Below are positions 48,201-62,370 of a stretch of 64,000 nucleotides of DNA, piece by piece (position 1 is the stretch's first letter; every line of letters begins with the position of its first letter). Both the position numbers and the translations under genes were made by a program. The DNA lies in contig JAJEKV010000064.1 of the NCBI GenBank assembly GCA_021234155.1, positions 4,032,001-4,096,000 on the forward strand. The letters run 5' to 3'. The notes below the pieces were generated by a model. It saw only the letters and a list, made by a program, of their open reading frames with translations. It was not told the DNA's origin and ran no database searches. This DNA is from Isoetes taiwanensis. Its lineage: Eukaryota; Streptophyta; Lycopodiopsida; Isoetales; Isoetaceae.

Positions 48201-48760
48201 AAAGGTGGCCAAAGCCGCTTCTGCGGGGACGCTTTTTGCAATATATCATCGATCAAGGGATCAAATCTCATGGGTTGTTCTACCCGGTCGCGCGCATTGA
48301 AGTCTCCAAGGAGTATGACCGCCTAAGCTGCTTATCTTTGGCGTATGTCATCATATAGATCGACATAGGGGTCGGACCTATCCACATCCGGAAAGTGGGT
48401 GTGATAGAAGTTGCTTTCGCATGTGGAAAGTAGCGGTCGCCACAAAGAGGGGTGCACTATCGCAGGTTTGCACACGCACCCACAAGTACCGGTTGTGCTT
48501 GTCTGTCTTGAACAAGGAAACTGACTGTGCCAAGGCCGTTCGATAGTAGCAGGCAACTCCCCCATGCCCCCGCTTTCCTGTGCAATCATTGAAGATTGAG
48601 TAGCGCTGGTATCCTGGCAAGTCGGGTATCCTGTGTCCTGCATGCTCCCATGTTTCCATAAGGAAGATCAGATCCATATCTGCAGCAACAGAGTTGAGAC
48701 TATCTCCCTTCTGCCATGGGAAGCCCCGACAATTCCAGGAGACCATGCGGAGGCACAATT
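45266..48760 (-). mobile_element. decayed LINE (non-LTR retrotransposon)
   Basis: Reading the minus strand from 48,760: an AP-endonuclease start (MVSWNCRGFPWQKGDSLNSV, then LIFLMETW and GHGGVACYYR), the VILLGDFNAR motif near 48,310 and SSVVDYVL near 48,040. Then come reverse-transcriptase motifs: TIDHIFTLR near 47,010, GVRQGCPLSPTLFGLYID near 46,770, the catalytic IYADDV at about 46,660, TYKYLGVEF near 46,470 and GVEVWGP near 46,270. Several frameshifts and stops break it into pieces, so it is inactive. The 3' end is an (AATAG)4 tail on the plus strand at 45,266-45,285, next to GGACGATAAAAAAA on the minus strand, a simple-repeat tail typical of LINEs. It inserted just downstream of the PPR gene. 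A short 5' Pro/Leu-rich segment runs to about 48,850. No target duplication could be assigned. Confidence 0.85.
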
Positions 48761-49035
48761 CCTATTTGTCGGCAGGGGCGGCAGTTGGGGATTCAGTGGC
48801 GGCAGCAGAAGGGGGGATGGCAGAAGTAGAGGCAGCTTGAGATAAAGAAATGAGAGCATTTATGCTCTTATATACAATTTCATGCTAGACCTCTAGTTGG
48901 TGTTGCATATTCAAAATCTTTGCATCAATAATTGATTCCAGATGTATTAAAAAAGACTCCGAAGTGCTTCGGGTACAGGCATACATTGCTTTGGCTACAT
49001 GCATACATTTTTGTTCAGGAAATTGTGCCAATGCA

Positions 49036-52000
49036 ATGCATTCATCATCTTCTTCCTCTATGCGAAAAAACAAGTTGTCTGTGAGCATCAATCTGCTTCC
49101 AGTCGCATGTTTTTGCATAATCACAATTGTTCTCCTCTACAGATCGGCCTTATTTAGTTCATACGCAGATCACATATTTTCATTAGCAAAAGATAGACAG
49201 AGTCTGGGTGGATCAAGACTTTTTTCTCCATACCGCCACCGAATATCTCAGATCTGCGACTATGGCAAAGGCGAATGGCAGTTCGATCCATCTAGAAAGC
49301 CGCTATATTCTGAAGACTGCCCTTTTCATAGAAATGCATGGAATTGTAGGAGAAACAGAAGGCCTGGGATGGAAGAGATCTTTCAATGGCGATGGAGCCC
49401 AAAACACTGTAATCTATCTGTTGTGAATCCTCATTTATTTTTGAATTCGGTGAGAGACATGCGGATAGGGTTTATTGGGGATTCTTTGAATGAGAATTTG
49501 GTGGTGTCGCTGCTGTGTATATTATGGACGGCAGACAATGGAGCTCGGAAATGGAAACGGAAAGGGGCATGGCGAGGAGCTTATTTTCCTAAGTTCAATG
49601 TCACCATTGGCTACCACAGAGCAGTGTTGCTGGCTCGTTACCACGAGTAAGTAATTCCATTTTTACTTTAATAGCTCTTTCCGTCTTTTCATGCTGCATA
49701 GTCATTTGGCATAAACACTTTGTTTCAACTCGTTGTTCTCGACCCATCTCCTCTTCTGTTCGAATCTCAAAGCTTTTCAGTAGATTCATTTCTTCTAACT
49801 GATGCACTTTTGAATATGAGGCCTCTCGTAATTAGAAAAGAGAAGAAACCCATTGCATCGTTATAGAAATTTACAATGTTACTTCTTGAATTTGCAATGG
49901 TGGAATTTACTAAAACGTTTGCTTTTTTTTCACACTCAAATGGTTCAATACAATTGCAAAGCTTTAGATGCCTGTGTACCAACATCAATGCACTAGAGTC
50001 CTGCTGCAGGAAACGAACATAGCTGACTGGGCTTTGTGACGTGGAGATGAATAACTTCCATAATTGAGATTCCATTGTACTTGCAGCCATAAACTTCACT
50101 GTAGTGCGGATGACCTGTGTAACCATCATACAAGTATTACTGATAAGACATTGTAAAAGTAATCACTCCAAGTGTAGATGCAAATCATTGCAAGTACTGG
50201 CTCTTCATGCAACTCCCAGCTGGGCAAGATCTTCACTCTAACACTGTCCATCTCTAAGATAGCTCCCGGATAATCCATCTTTGGTAATCATAACTTTATC
50301 CTCGACCTGTTTAGTCAAAGGTATAAGTTTAATCAATCCCTTTTAAGAAGTCATGCAAAACGCTAGTGAAGACTATAAAATTCAGCCACATATAAAATGA
50401 TCTTGATGCAAAAAGCATGAAGGAAGCTTTTTGAGCTATAAAAGTTTGGCCAAATAAGCTTGAACGTATAGATCACATGAGATGTCAAAGGAAATGCTAG
50501 TTTCATTAACGAGTTAAGCTCCCTCAATATATTTTGAGTGTATCATTGACATGCGGCGTTGAAAACACACCTTCTGGACCAAAAACCATTCAGCTATCAT
50601 AGAATATGGATTTGTAGGCTGTAATGGAGTCTGATCATTCTCAGCAGCCTTCCTGTGTTCATGGAGAATTATCGATGATCGTCAAATGCAAATAGTAAAT
50701 TAAAAAAATAACCATTATGAATGGGAAGTATAAATTTGGCATACCTACAATAACTATTATTGAGTTTGTTAACTGTTGGTATAGTTGTATTTTTCTATGG
50801 GACTTTAATCTGGAGACTGTGTTTGAAGGGTGCAGATAGAAAGCCTGGGTGCTCATCTACAGAACAGGAAATTACAGAAAGCATTTAGAGTTGACGTAGA
50901 CGTTCCTGCTAGTGACTGGATAAACGTGACAGAATTTTATGACATCTTTGTTTTCAACACTGGGCATTGGTAAGTAGACGGTTCTTAAGTTTTGTTCAAA
51001 TGCTATTTGAGTTTTTACCAATATGCACAGTGGGCTAAAGTTGAAAAATCTAAAAGGTCAGGTACCCCAGTTCCAAAGTTTTCCTTTAGAATCATCAGCT
51101 TGGCTTATGTTCTCCATGTATTCAATCTCCACAGAGCCTTCAATCTAGCAAAACAAACCTGAATGACTAATGATGCGCCACATTCTATGCACTCTTTGTT
51201 AAAGTTGGACTTAAATAGTTATAGTACCTTTTCCATATCAATCTGGTCAGGAACTTCTGATGCATGTCTTTGATATTCAGTAAAACCGTCAATTTCTTTA
51301 TATGCATATAACAACCAAGGAAAACTCTGAGCAATTTTTGGTGTCCCTTTGACACATTGCCATTCTTGGCATGTCTAAAAGATACGCTCATGGCAATTGC
51401 TGCATATATTATGATCTTTAAATTCCCCAATGGTGTTTCTGTATCAGACAGGCACTGCATATTACCGAGTTGTGACTACGTATTCCACTTTTCTCATTAA
51501 TGTAGAATGACGGTTTGTATTAGATTTATTTTTATATATTCTTACTCAGCTAAGCTTGTGTTTTTATTGGTTTTAACTTCTTAGATGTTTCTGTAACATA
51601 AATAATCTGAAAAAACATCTGTGCTTAGGTGGACTACAGACAAATTTCCAATGGATGCACCTCTCTTCTTTTATAAACATGGGAAACTAATGGTTCCCCT
51701 GTTGGATTTAAAAACTGGATTAAAGGAAGTTCTGAGAAATATGATTCCATATCTAGAGAACAACATTCCACCACATGCTTTGAAGATATGGCGAACACAG
51801 TCTCCTCGACATTTCGAAGGAGGGGAATGGAATCAAAATGGGAGCTGCATGTCTAACCAGCTCCTATTAGATAGTCAAGTAATAATCTTGCCTTATTGTA
51901 GTTTCTTTGTTTAGTGGCTCAAAGTAGATACATTTATGACAACTTCCTTCTGTGGCAGATTAATGAGTGGTTTAAGCCAGAGCTAGGAGGAGTCAATAGA

Positions 52001-52249
52001 GATGCTGAGGAAGTGAATGCTATTGCAAAGGAAGCTGTACTGAACAGAAGCTTTTATTTTTGGGACGTAACTCGCTTGAGCGAGTATAGAGCTGATGCAC
52101 ACCCTGCTATTTGGTTAGGAAGACAGGATGCACACAAGATCTGGGGTCAGGATTGTATGCATTGGTGCCTTCCAGGAGTCCCTGATACGTGGGTTGATAT
52201 GCTTGTCTCAATTGTTCAGGAATATACTAAGTTGGGATCTTTAGGCTAG
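49036..52249 (+). CDS. TRICHOME BIREFRINGENCE-LIKE protein (TBL12/13 type)
   Basis: A Golgi type II membrane protein of the TBL/DUF231 family, which O-acetylates cell-wall polysaccharides. Four exons: 49036-49646, 50829-50969, 51629-51878, 51959-52249. GT-AG borders and phases (2, 2, 0) agree, giving 430 residues. A signal anchor (LLPVACFCIITIVLLY) lies at about residues 21-36. Next comes the TBL domain CDYGKGEWQFDPSRKPLYSE, with CPFHRNAWNCRRN. The esterase motif is GFIGDSLNEN (GDS) and the C-terminal DxxH motif is DCMHWCLPGVPDTW, so both catalytic signatures are present. WINVTEFYDIFVFNTGHWW and RADAHPAIWLG are also family marks. The ATG at 49,036 is chosen because upstream in-frame sequence lacks another ATG. 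The exon 2 acceptor (GAAG at 50,825-50,828) is weak and is set by phase, so the boundary there may be slightly off. Similarity suggests the TBL12/TBL13 clade; the substrate is not inferable. Confidence 0.9.
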
Positions 52250-55200
52250 AGTAAGATATAGAAGGCAATACTGGGGAACAAGTTAGTTGTGAAACAGTTA
52301 CAGCTGAAAGTTCGGTCTTATGATATCTGCGCCAAATAGATCCAGTCCATGCACAGTAGTTCTTGCTTCTTGGGTTGGCATTTTAAACATGTTTTCTATG
52401 GCTCTGATTCAAAAAATTTTAACAAGCTTTTGCAAGACGTAAATAACAAACGAAATGGATTGAACCAACCTCCACCAGCGGAGTTGTCTTGAATCAGTGA
52501 ATCTGTTATGTGCTGTTCTTTTCCACTTGCGAAATCAAATGAGGGCGTGTGGAGGAGGAAGGAGAAAAGATAAAGAGAAGAATCTGGAGTGACTATGGTG
52601 TCAAGGAGGAAGTCGGTGCAAGAGGTGGAAAAAGTCCAACCCTTTTTGATCAACATAAACTAGGTTTTAGAAAAACAATGCTGTTGCGCAGAGGGTTGCT
52701 CTTACAGAGTTGGTCCGAAAGGGCAACTAGAAAATGAAATATGAGGGTTGCCCTAAAGAGCAATGAGAAAATGAATAAATGTAAATACGTTGTATGATTT
52801 AGTAATTGTTGAAAGTAAAAACGAGAAGAAAGACAGCACTACATATAACTACACAAAAATAACAAGGTGCTGTCGCATAAAGGGTTGCCCTCATGGAGGG
52901 ATGTAGAGGAAATTAGATTTGGCAATGGAATAATGTTCTTATGTGGATGGTGCGTAGACATAATTTAAGAGATAAAACACCAATGATATCAATTGCCATC
53001 CAAATGTATGAAATATTGTAGATTAAAAACTAAATTAAAATTTTGAATTGACATTTATCTCAAATGATGATAAGAATTGTTGCAGCATAACGTAAAAATA
53101 GCAGGTAGTCCTTTGATTTGCTCATCCCTTAATAAATTAGTTACAAATGGCCATTTCATGTCCATATAAGATATATTTAATAGACATGAGGCAAACATGC
53201 CCATTAGAATAGCCGAAAGAAATATTTGATCAGCAAAAAAATCAACGACTTGTCGGTTTACATGAAACAAACGCATATGCAACTTTCAATACATATATAA
53301 AGCAGGTTCATTTCTTTGAAGGTCTAATATTTCTGCCCCAGGAAAAAACCTGGGGATGACACGTTGACATGAAAAAATAACAAAAAATAAAAAGTTCCAG
53401 AATTTCCCCTTCTTTCTTGCTCTTCAAGCAATCCCTCCGGTCTGTTACTGGTTACTTGCTATGCAAGCAATCCCCCGCTTTGGTTACTTACCAGATAAAA
53501 TCTCAGATCACTTTGTGGTTCGAGGCGCCAAACACAAAGTCCGTCTGCTCCAAAATGGAGCAACCGCCACGCAGTTTGTCTATGGAACGAGGGATGGGGT
53601 TGCGCGGAGCTTCTCCCTCAGATTCACGAGCTTCGGCATCCCGGCTCATGAATTCCTTCATAGTGCTCCTCGATTTTGGTGATTTCAGTTCTACCAGATC
53701 GAAATCCGGCTCCTGAACAAGCGCCTCCTTCTTCGCTTCCAAAGAACCTTGGCGGCCTCGCATCCGTGTACTTCAAAGACATATTCTATATCATTTACAA
53801 GCACATGCTCGCTAGAGTCCTGCTAAAATCTTCCCTTACCACAACCCTAAGTAGGGTCACATCCTGTGCATCTCGTGCCATTGTATATGCTATGAGTAAG
53901 GTAGATATTTAAGTAGTTTTTATTGGGCAAAAGGGTTTTATCGGGTTGATGCTACCAATGATATCTAGGTGTTCGTTCTATGGCAAGGTCCCGCCTTCTG
54001 TGGTGTTTGCTAAGATTTGGCCGGAGCCAGCACGCGTCGGGTGTTCTTAGGTTTTGATCCGTGATTCGAGAGAGTAAGTTCTTTCGCTTTGCTTTGTTTG
54101 TGTGGTGGTCATTTGCGACTTACCATTGTGAATCCAAGCGGTTAATCAATGAAGCAGGATTTTTGCATGCTTGTGATGACGGCTTACTCCACAATGCGTG
54201 ATCTTTTGTTGAAGGGTAAGAGCTGAATTTATGTTTTATGGTTGCAATAGAGCTTTTTGTTACTAACTCGTTCTAAACAGATAATGAAGATTGGATATCA
54301 AGGTAAAGGGCATTTTTGAGCTCGCACTTTGAGATTGCGGTCCGTTTAGCCGATTAACACAAGATTTTCGGTTGTATAACCAAGGCATGCTCTTCTTCCG
54401 TCTCTTTTCCCCCCGTGGGTTTTAAACAGCAACCAACCGACCGATCATCTTCATTTCAATGCAGCGAGCTCGATTTGAAGGGTCTGTGCTTTCTTCATGC
54501 TATGAGAGTCCCCTTTTTGAAACTTTAGCATAACCCAAGGTCTCTGCATCCTTCAATTTTATTTTTGGCTCACGGCTACAAATATATTAAAAGCTTGCAA
54601 AATCTACGTGATATGAATCTCCTGCAACACCACTTTGGATTGAGGAGTAAGCAGAGTAGAGTAGGATGATTTAAGCATGATCAAATTGAACTGGTTGATG
54701 CTCATGTCTGAATCCTCTAGGCACTGCTTTCTCCAGGTATTTTGTAGAAGATTTTCTTCTATCAGTCCCATATTTACTTCCTGTCAAATCCTTTCAATCA
54801 AAGCTTTCCCCTCTTAGCCACTAGACGTATGGAACGATAAGAATCGTATGTTGGTGTGGACATTTGGACTGGAAGGGAATCGTCAACTAGATCAGGGAAC
54901 CACTGTAAGTTTAGCATTGCCATATGATACATTTTATATTTTCTTCATCATTTTGTTCAACACGATATTGGTTGGTGCATTGCATTGCTAGAGATTCACA
55001 TTTCCAGAGCTAAGCTGGATAAGGTAGTGGAAGCTTGGCCTCAAAACTGGCATAAATGATTGTTGTTATCCTAATTTACTTTTCAACCTATTGAGGAGCC
55101 ACAAGGATTATGATTGAATTTGCCATCCTAAGTTACTCTGCTGCTTACCTAGATTTTTATCTCATGATTTGTACCATTCACAATTTTCATTGTTTCATTT

Positions 55201-56416
55201 CTCAGCTTGACGTAGCATAAACCGTCTTCATGGGCAAACAACCACCAAAAAAAGAGAGGAAGAAGAGATCATAAATCAAGTATTATAAATCAAGCATTTG
55301 TTGAGCAACTGAATGAATTTGGTGCAAGATAAATGGTTTAACAATTGTAATGGTTAAATGGTTCAAAACCTAATAATGATATTATTTTCTAATGTAGATG
55401 TTGTTCCTAGTGTTTGCATGGAACATTATATGCTCAACAAGTGAAGGAATTCGCTAAAAAAGGGAAATGGCTTAAAATATAGCAATTTCAAATTTTTGTC
55501 TAACTACACTCTAACTACTAGTCATATGCATTTGACAATAAATTTAATTTATCTTTGAAGAAAGAAACCAACAATATTTTCCCATATAGAAATAGCTTTC
55601 CATAATGCATGTTCTAGCGTGTTCTAGCGTGTATAGACGAGTTGGGGAAGAGAAACGTTCGCGGCGGCCGATAGGCCGCCGATAAGTTTCTTGTAACATC
55701 TAATTAATTTCCAAGGAAGAGGGTAGTATACATAGCACACTATTGCAGAAAATCACTTGGCCGTGTAATTTTGGTAGGTCTCTAATAAATAGACATCACG
55801 CTGGGCACTTCCTGTAAATTGGAACCAGTTATTCAGTTCAGTTTCCACCTTTTCCGCGTGCATTTAACTCCACTTACAACTTGAAAATGCATTCCTATGA
55901 AAGCAGTGCCTCAGTTTTACCTCAGTGTAACAGCAAGGCGGCATTGTGAAGTCATCGTGCACATCCATCTCCTGGAGTAACAAGAATGTGTAAATTTGAT
56001 GCTCCTTGCAAGCCAGCAAGTGCTAATATAAAATATTGCTAGCTTAAACAGGTAAATGACTATTGAGACTGCAGTTCTATTACAACTAAACATACTTTCT
56101 AGTGGTGAACAAGAAGGTGCTGCCAGAAAACATTAGGATATAATTGTTCTGACCAACATGGCGATAAAATATCACTAGAAAAATAAAGACATACCTCCGA
56201 AACATCATACTTGTCGAGTCCAGATTTAGACAAAGAAATTACCATGTTAGATTATTATGAAATGCCTAGATAAAAGGTTAAGACTCCCCATTGCAAGAAA
56301 TAGGTTTGCAAACACAATGCAAGTTTTCTGGATGTAATTGTGTGAGGATCTGCTTCCTGATGCTAATACTGTAACAACATGACACAAAGTGCAATATACT
56401 AGAATAATAACATAGT
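52250..56416. other. gene-poor stretch
   Basis: No gene is supported on either strand. The best candidate is a minus-strand open frame at 53,503-53,763 starting MRGRQGSLEAKKEALVQEPD. It has good codon character and a CTG/GTAAGT donor close behind, but no second exon was found and the frame closes before the donor. The rest is AT-rich with pyrimidine runs. Confidence 0.5.
55662..55681. repeat. perfect 8-bp GC palindrome with GATA loop
   Basis: CGGCGGCC GATA GGCCGCCG forms a hairpin. The right arm plus GATAAGTTTCTTGTAA (55,674-55,696) is shared with 34,519-34,544, so the hairpin lies in a dispersed repeat. A CGTGTTCTAG duplication sits just before it (about 55,610-55,630). Confidence 0.75.
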
Positions 56417-56808
56417 TTAGTAGAATCTCAAGAATAGTTTTAGTAACTGCAACAAATGGTGAAGGGAATGAAGCAGATTGATATCCTCCTCTGATGCAGA
56501 ACCAACCGGATCCTCTTGAAGTAACCACAAAAATCCTTCTTGCAGCACTTTTCGTAGACTATAACCCAATACAACCTGACTCCTGTAGCATGATACATGT
56601 TGCTAGAATAGGTTTAGGAGCAACAATTATACAATGGAACTCCATGTTGGCATGAATAATGTCATATGTGAAAATACCTGAAGGAAATGATGTCCTTATC
56701 ATAGAGGCTTGGTGTCCAGAATGTTACCCTGCCATCAGATGGAATTATAACATCAGAAAATAAATCTATGCGAACATTACCTACACCCCGAAGAAACTCT
56801 TGAGGCAT
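56417..56808 (-). CDS. two in-frame spliced exons, unidentified protein
   Basis: On the minus strand, exon 56,678-56,808 begins with an ATG and reads MPQEFLRGVGNVRIDLFSDV, then PSDGRVTFWTPSLYDKDII. A GTATTT donor follows. The next acceptor (GCTACAG) opens at 56,582 and continues in the same frame with SFRSQVVLGYSLRKVLQEGF and LWLLQEDPVGSASEEDINLL, then a Leu/His-rich end to TAA at 56,417-56,419. The phase-2 junction fits exactly. Composition looks like a real globular protein, but I do not recognise the family. An alternative donor (GTAATG) lies inside the first exon. It may be part of a longer gene whose other exons I missed, or a remnant. Confidence 0.4.
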
Positions 56809-59800
56809 TCAAAATATATGCTTACTCGAGCTTATCAATCATGATTCCATGGTTCAAATCTGGGCAATGAAAACACACAAACTTCAACCATTTTTTCTTG
56901 CCAAGTCAACTGAACCTTCCTCAACTACTTTTGTAGCATTTGCTGGCGATCTCGCATCATGGCCTCGAGGTCACGAAGGGTGGGCTCGATCAGATTCTGG
57001 TAGTCCGCACCTTCGGCATTGCAGTGCTGCAGCGGTGGGATGCATGTTGGTTTGCCCGGTTTGCACAGGGCCGACTGAGTCGATCAGCAACACAAGTGAC
57101 GGGCAAAGTGACTGGCCACATCAATTTTAGGGCAGTCATCAGATATATCCGAGTATACTCTAACATATGTCCCTAATATCCCACATTACCACATAAGCGA
57201 GGGCTTGCCAGTAGGGGCAACCCAAAAACTTCCCAATTGTTAATACAAAATAAAAACTATTTGCAACTGGTCTAACAGAAACCTCTTTTTTTTTGAATTT
57301 TAGCCTGCCATTAGGACACTCGTTCTTTGAATTTTAGCTTGCCATTAGTGTCCCCATCAAGTTAATTAATGGATGATGCTTTATACTACATTAAAAGGCT
57401 CGTGTCTGTTAAAGCATACTAAACATATCTTTTTTCAAGAGCACACAAAAAAGTCCATGTCCAGACTTGAATCTCATTTTTTCCATGTCCACACTTCAAT
57501 CTCATTTTCAGGACCATAAATTAAGGAGAAATATGCATCAACACAGAAAAATGAAATAACAACATATAAGTGATATATCAAAGATCAAACTTGCAGGCTA
57601 TATCAAATAACTAATATCCATGCTCATAGCTCATGTAACTCACTTTATGACTCATGGGATGCAGTGTTTCTTATGAAATGATATATGAAACAAAATGATA
57701 GGTTCACGTTCTCATAAAGGCTTAGCTCCTCAAATAGCTCAAACACGAAATGAACAAAGAGACCCACAAAATCGAAGCAATTTCCATCTTGAAAGAGGAG
57801 AGAGAAGCAAATGAAGAAGAGAATGAATCCCCATCTGAAACTTCTTGGCTTGCTGGTTGCCAAATGTAATGAAGGTGCATAAATAATTTTCAATAAACTA
57901 GGAAACATTTGATGCTAATTCACATGACCCACAATCCATTAAAATGTAAGCGATTTAAGTTTTTCTATGTAAACTTTGTTCAAATCATTGTGAAGGAAAC
58001 CAATGATTATCTTTTAAAGTCAAATCAACAATAAGAGAATGGTTGAGCAAAGAGCCAAATACTGGGTAGAAGCAATATGGTGGAAGTTCCATGGCTTAAA
58101 GGAGAATTCTTTGTTTCTGATAAAAGCGGCCAGAATGCGAAAAATACATAGTTGCGCCTAATGTAGACTCATTTATATCATCCACACTTTCCAACTCAAA
58201 ATTCAGAATTACCAAATCCAAAAGCTCATATAATTCCATATATCGAAACTTTTTAGATTATCTAACTAACTTGTGGTCGCAGGCTTGAGGTCGACTGAGG
58301 TAGAAACACAATTTCCTTTGTTTTACTAGGTTTCGTCTTTCAGAAACTCTGGGTTTGCTTACGCCCATCACTAACGCCTAGCCATCCATAAACCATTTCT
58401 AAAGCTATATGTTGGCTCTGACTTCTGCGTGCATTACTCCCATTCGACCTTCAAAGCGAACTGTCAGTACAAAAAGTTCAATGGTGTATATGGCTTTAAA
58501 GTTGTCCGTCCTCTATAGTCAATCTGAGCCCTCAAATCATTTCTCTTTCGACATCTCCATCTTTCAAATAGCCATTTTTACACAAACTATCCCTAGACTT
58601 TGCCCTTCGGAAAACTAAAAAATGAAGGTGAGAATACAAATCTCCAATGACTTGAATTGGGAAGGTTCGTTAGTGAATTTGACTACAGCATTGATAATCG
58701 AATGAAAAAGATACTCATCATTTTTCACCAGAGTACTACAAGAAAAATCATTGTTACGAAGTAATCTGATGAGATTCAAATCTAAGAATCTGTCGAGGCC
58801 TATCTGACACATATTTCATGTTTGTTTAACCTTTTTACAAGAAGTTGTGACAAAAAATCCTCTCACTAGAGTAACGATGAGTGTCTTTTTTTTATGTCAT
58901 AACTGGAGAATTGTTTTTGATAGATTCTTTGGCACAACGACCTCATATTTGGAAAAACTTTGGAAAATTTGCTAATTAATACGACAATACAACTGATATA
59001 GTTTGACAAAATGAGATAAGAAGATTAGGACTTCTACGAGCATGAGCCACGATTCAAGGTTTTATGGCACTAATACAAATGAAACCCTTCGAAGTCTCTC
59101 ACGTTGCAAAATACCAATACATGACAATTCCCTCCTTGGAGGGTAGAAACATTCAACACATGACAATTCCCTCATTGGCACCCTTAGAATTGCCTACCGT
59201 TGCGCCTATTCGGGTAACAATATGCTGGGTTAATTACTTCAAATCAATTGCTATATGTAATGTTGCACACACCTTCAGTAATGGCCCTAGCTAATGCTTA
59301 CAAAACTTACAAATATCTAAGAAACTGCTAATGATCTATATTCTACCATGAAAAGTTATATGCCATATTTTATAGGTAAGAATGGAATAAAGTGGAATTG
59401 AAAAATGGTCAAAGTAAAATTTGGTTTGAAAATTTACTGGAATCATCGTAAGCTTTCCGAGTTTCCATTTTATCATAAAATATTAAATGATTTACAACTT
59501 ATCTTCTCATGTTTTAGATTGTTCTCAATTTAGAGAAGTCCAAGCCTATAAGTCCTTTATATGACAACCAATTACAATCATTCAAGATTCTTGACTCGGA
59601 GGATGAATCACATATTTACTTGGCTAAGATATCCTTTTTAAAGGATGAAAGCATCAGCTCCACAAGAACCAAATTGAATATCTAGCATTATAACAGGGGT
59701 TTTTTTTGTAATTTTATACGATTTTTAGCATGGTTTTTCTATGATTCTGGTGTCGTATTTGTTGGGGCATACGCATTTGTTGTCGTATGTTGAAAATACG

Positions 59801-62370
59801 CATTCCTTCTGCCTAATATGGCAAGGAGTTAAATCTTGTTCTACTGTATGTTAAAAGATAGGGAGTTTTACGCTGATTTATTAGACGAGGATAACGTTTA
59901 TTGGCAACAGAACATAATAGAGACCGTATCTTAACCCTTAAAGAAGGCTTTAAGACGCTTGTGAAGGACAAGAGAAGCTAATTTTTTAGACGATTGACAC
60001 ATCTGAACCAATTGTTTTAGACGATTGGCAAGATGAAAATATATCTGAGCCATTATAGAAGACAACAAATGTTTCTGGCATCAGATAAGAATCCTTGCTA
60101 GTAGCGAAATCATGTTTCAAATTCGAAATCCCTGGGACTCTTAATCTGAATGATTGCTTTACTTTGACTGCGTTTAGATGCAACTGAAGAATGGGTTTAT
60201 AGGATTAGAGGTGGGTCATGTGCGGGGATTTAATGACATGAAAAACAGCTTGTAGGGTCACGGCAAAAAGCAGCAGAGATAAAGCACACACAGATCAAGG
60301 CTTATTCCAATCAAACTGGCATTTGCTCGTCAATGTTGGAATGGCAAAGAAGTCTATAGCATCAGAACTGGCGCATTGTAGTAGCAGTACAAAAGCACAG
60401 GAAGTTTTGAGATTGATCCAGAAAGATTGCATTCTTACAAAGAACCAGGTAACATGGTTTATCAAAGTTGCCTAGATATACGGCATGATCTGCGCCCTTA
60501 TCTTTTTTTTTTTTTTAAATGCAGATGTTATGTGTAATGTGTAGGAGAAGTATTGCGATGTTGGCTGTGTCGAACGTTATCTGAGAGCCGGGGGAGATAA
60601 TGTCAAGAGGGTTGCCAAGTACCTGAAAGCATCTTAGCATGGAGAGAGACCATTGTCCGTAAGATTCTAGCTTGTTTTTGTAACTCTTTATATGTAGGCG
60701 CATATAACCTACATTCTGATGACCTAAACAAATGCCATTTTCGTAACTTGTACAGTTTGTTTCTAAGCCTCATCTCTACAAATTGAGTACCCAATCTCTA
60801 CTATCATTTCTGCGAATTAGATAGCAGATCAGACCTTTGAAAACTGGCAATTAAAATAGAAGGCTCTGCTTTGAATACAACAAGCACTTACCAGAGAATA
60901 TCTAGAAAGGACTGCAATCATGCAGAAACTAGCCTATCCTAAAAGGCAAAAGGATGCGTCCATGCATGTCTGAGAGAAGGCATGTTTTCATAGCTGTCAT
61001 ATTTGCAGAGTCTTCCTTGTTTGATTTGCAACTGTTCAAAGGATCAAGCATAGTTTTTGCTCAGTGTTTTATGAAACCAGGTATATTCTAGGTATGTATG
61101 GATCTACATCAAGGTTGTTGGCTCTTTTGTTCAAGTTTCTCTTTAAATGACGTAAAGAATCCATAAATGTTTCATATGCGCTTTCTAAATACTCTGACCA
61201 AAGAATATTCTTGGATATCGAGTGTGTGACATGAGATGTTAGTGAGCTTATTGACAATCTTTGAAGAGGCCTTATTTGGAATTAAACATGCATTGTCAGT
61301 GATATCTGAATCGGTGAAATGGATGGTTTTATAGCTGAAACATGGCTACTTTCAAAGGCTGTATGATTTTTCGCTATCACCTCTTGAAAAACCTAACTAT
61401 GCGAGTGGTATAATGTACTTGAATAATCTAACATTTGTGAAATTTGTGTATTATTTGTAGTAAGTTGTATCAATTATTCTATTCACATTAACTATTTGCT
61501 TGTTATTAATAAATTTTAGTATTACATGCTAGCTCATATTTTAATATTCGTATTGCTTTATATTGTATGTACAATTCCATGCAATGAGTTCGTTTCAATA
61601 AATTGAGCACCTTTGTTTTGTTCGATTTCTTATGCTATAAGACATCATCCATCATTAGAATGTGTTGGGTGTTTGGCTTCGTTTGCTTTTGTTAGGGCCC
61701 GAAGGGCCAAAAATTTTTTTAGTCTACCAACATATAACTACCATTAACATTAATTAACACAAACCATTGCATCTAATTTTTTAAATTAAAATCCCCCTGA
61801 AACCCCCTTTGGTTTGAGTGCATATTCACACGAGGGGTTACGTAGGGTAGCGAGAGCCCCTAAAAACGCACAATACATGTACAAAATTAACATCATTAAG
61901 TAGATTCCCTCAAACCTTATAGTATCTTGCAAACCTCAATATACGGTATACAAAATTTTGTACAGGCATACTCCACAAACGAGGATTTCTATGTACGGTC
62001 CCGATCAAGGAATAAAGGGGTTATATGCCCATCCAATAACTCTCGGTGCCCCAGGATGTGATTAATCTGAACATGCGCGATTAATAACTCAGAACATAAT
62101 AGCTAATTGCCTCCTTGTGGAAGTGGCCATACATCGTCGTAAAGTTGGTTGGGGAAGAACCCACTTCAGCATGTACAATGGTGGGGGCAGGACCCAACCT
62201 GGGTGTGTTGTAAATTGTTCCATAAGCCACGACTTCTCTAGACATTAAAATCTTGCATGCATGCAATGCGTAAATGCGCACTGCCGCACCTTTCACTTTT
62301 CACAATGCAATGCGCTTTGCTCGCCACCTGCTGCTCGCCGGCCCTTTCGCAGGCCCGCCGTAAACCCGCT
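56809..62370. other. gene-poor stretch
   Basis: No supported gene. At about 56,930-57,060 the minus strand has a gag-like charged block (LIEPTLRDLEAMMRDRQQML) ending in a stop, possibly an LTR-element scrap. At 61,804-61,829 CCCTTTGGTTTGAG(T)GCATATTCAC repeats the sequence at 34,573-34,597. A TTTTTTTTTT run lies near 60,505. The remainder shows no structure I can name. Confidence 0.5.

Noticed and set aside
53503-53763. Minus-strand 86-codon frame starting MRGRQGSLEAKKEAL as a gene
   Set aside because: The frame closes 15-20 bases before the nearest good donor and no partner exon was found; kept only as a note.
56930-57060. Gag-like charged segment (LRDLEAMMRDRQQML) as a retrotransposon gene
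   Set aside because: Only about 30 codons before a stop, and no protease, reverse transcriptase or LTR was seen nearby.
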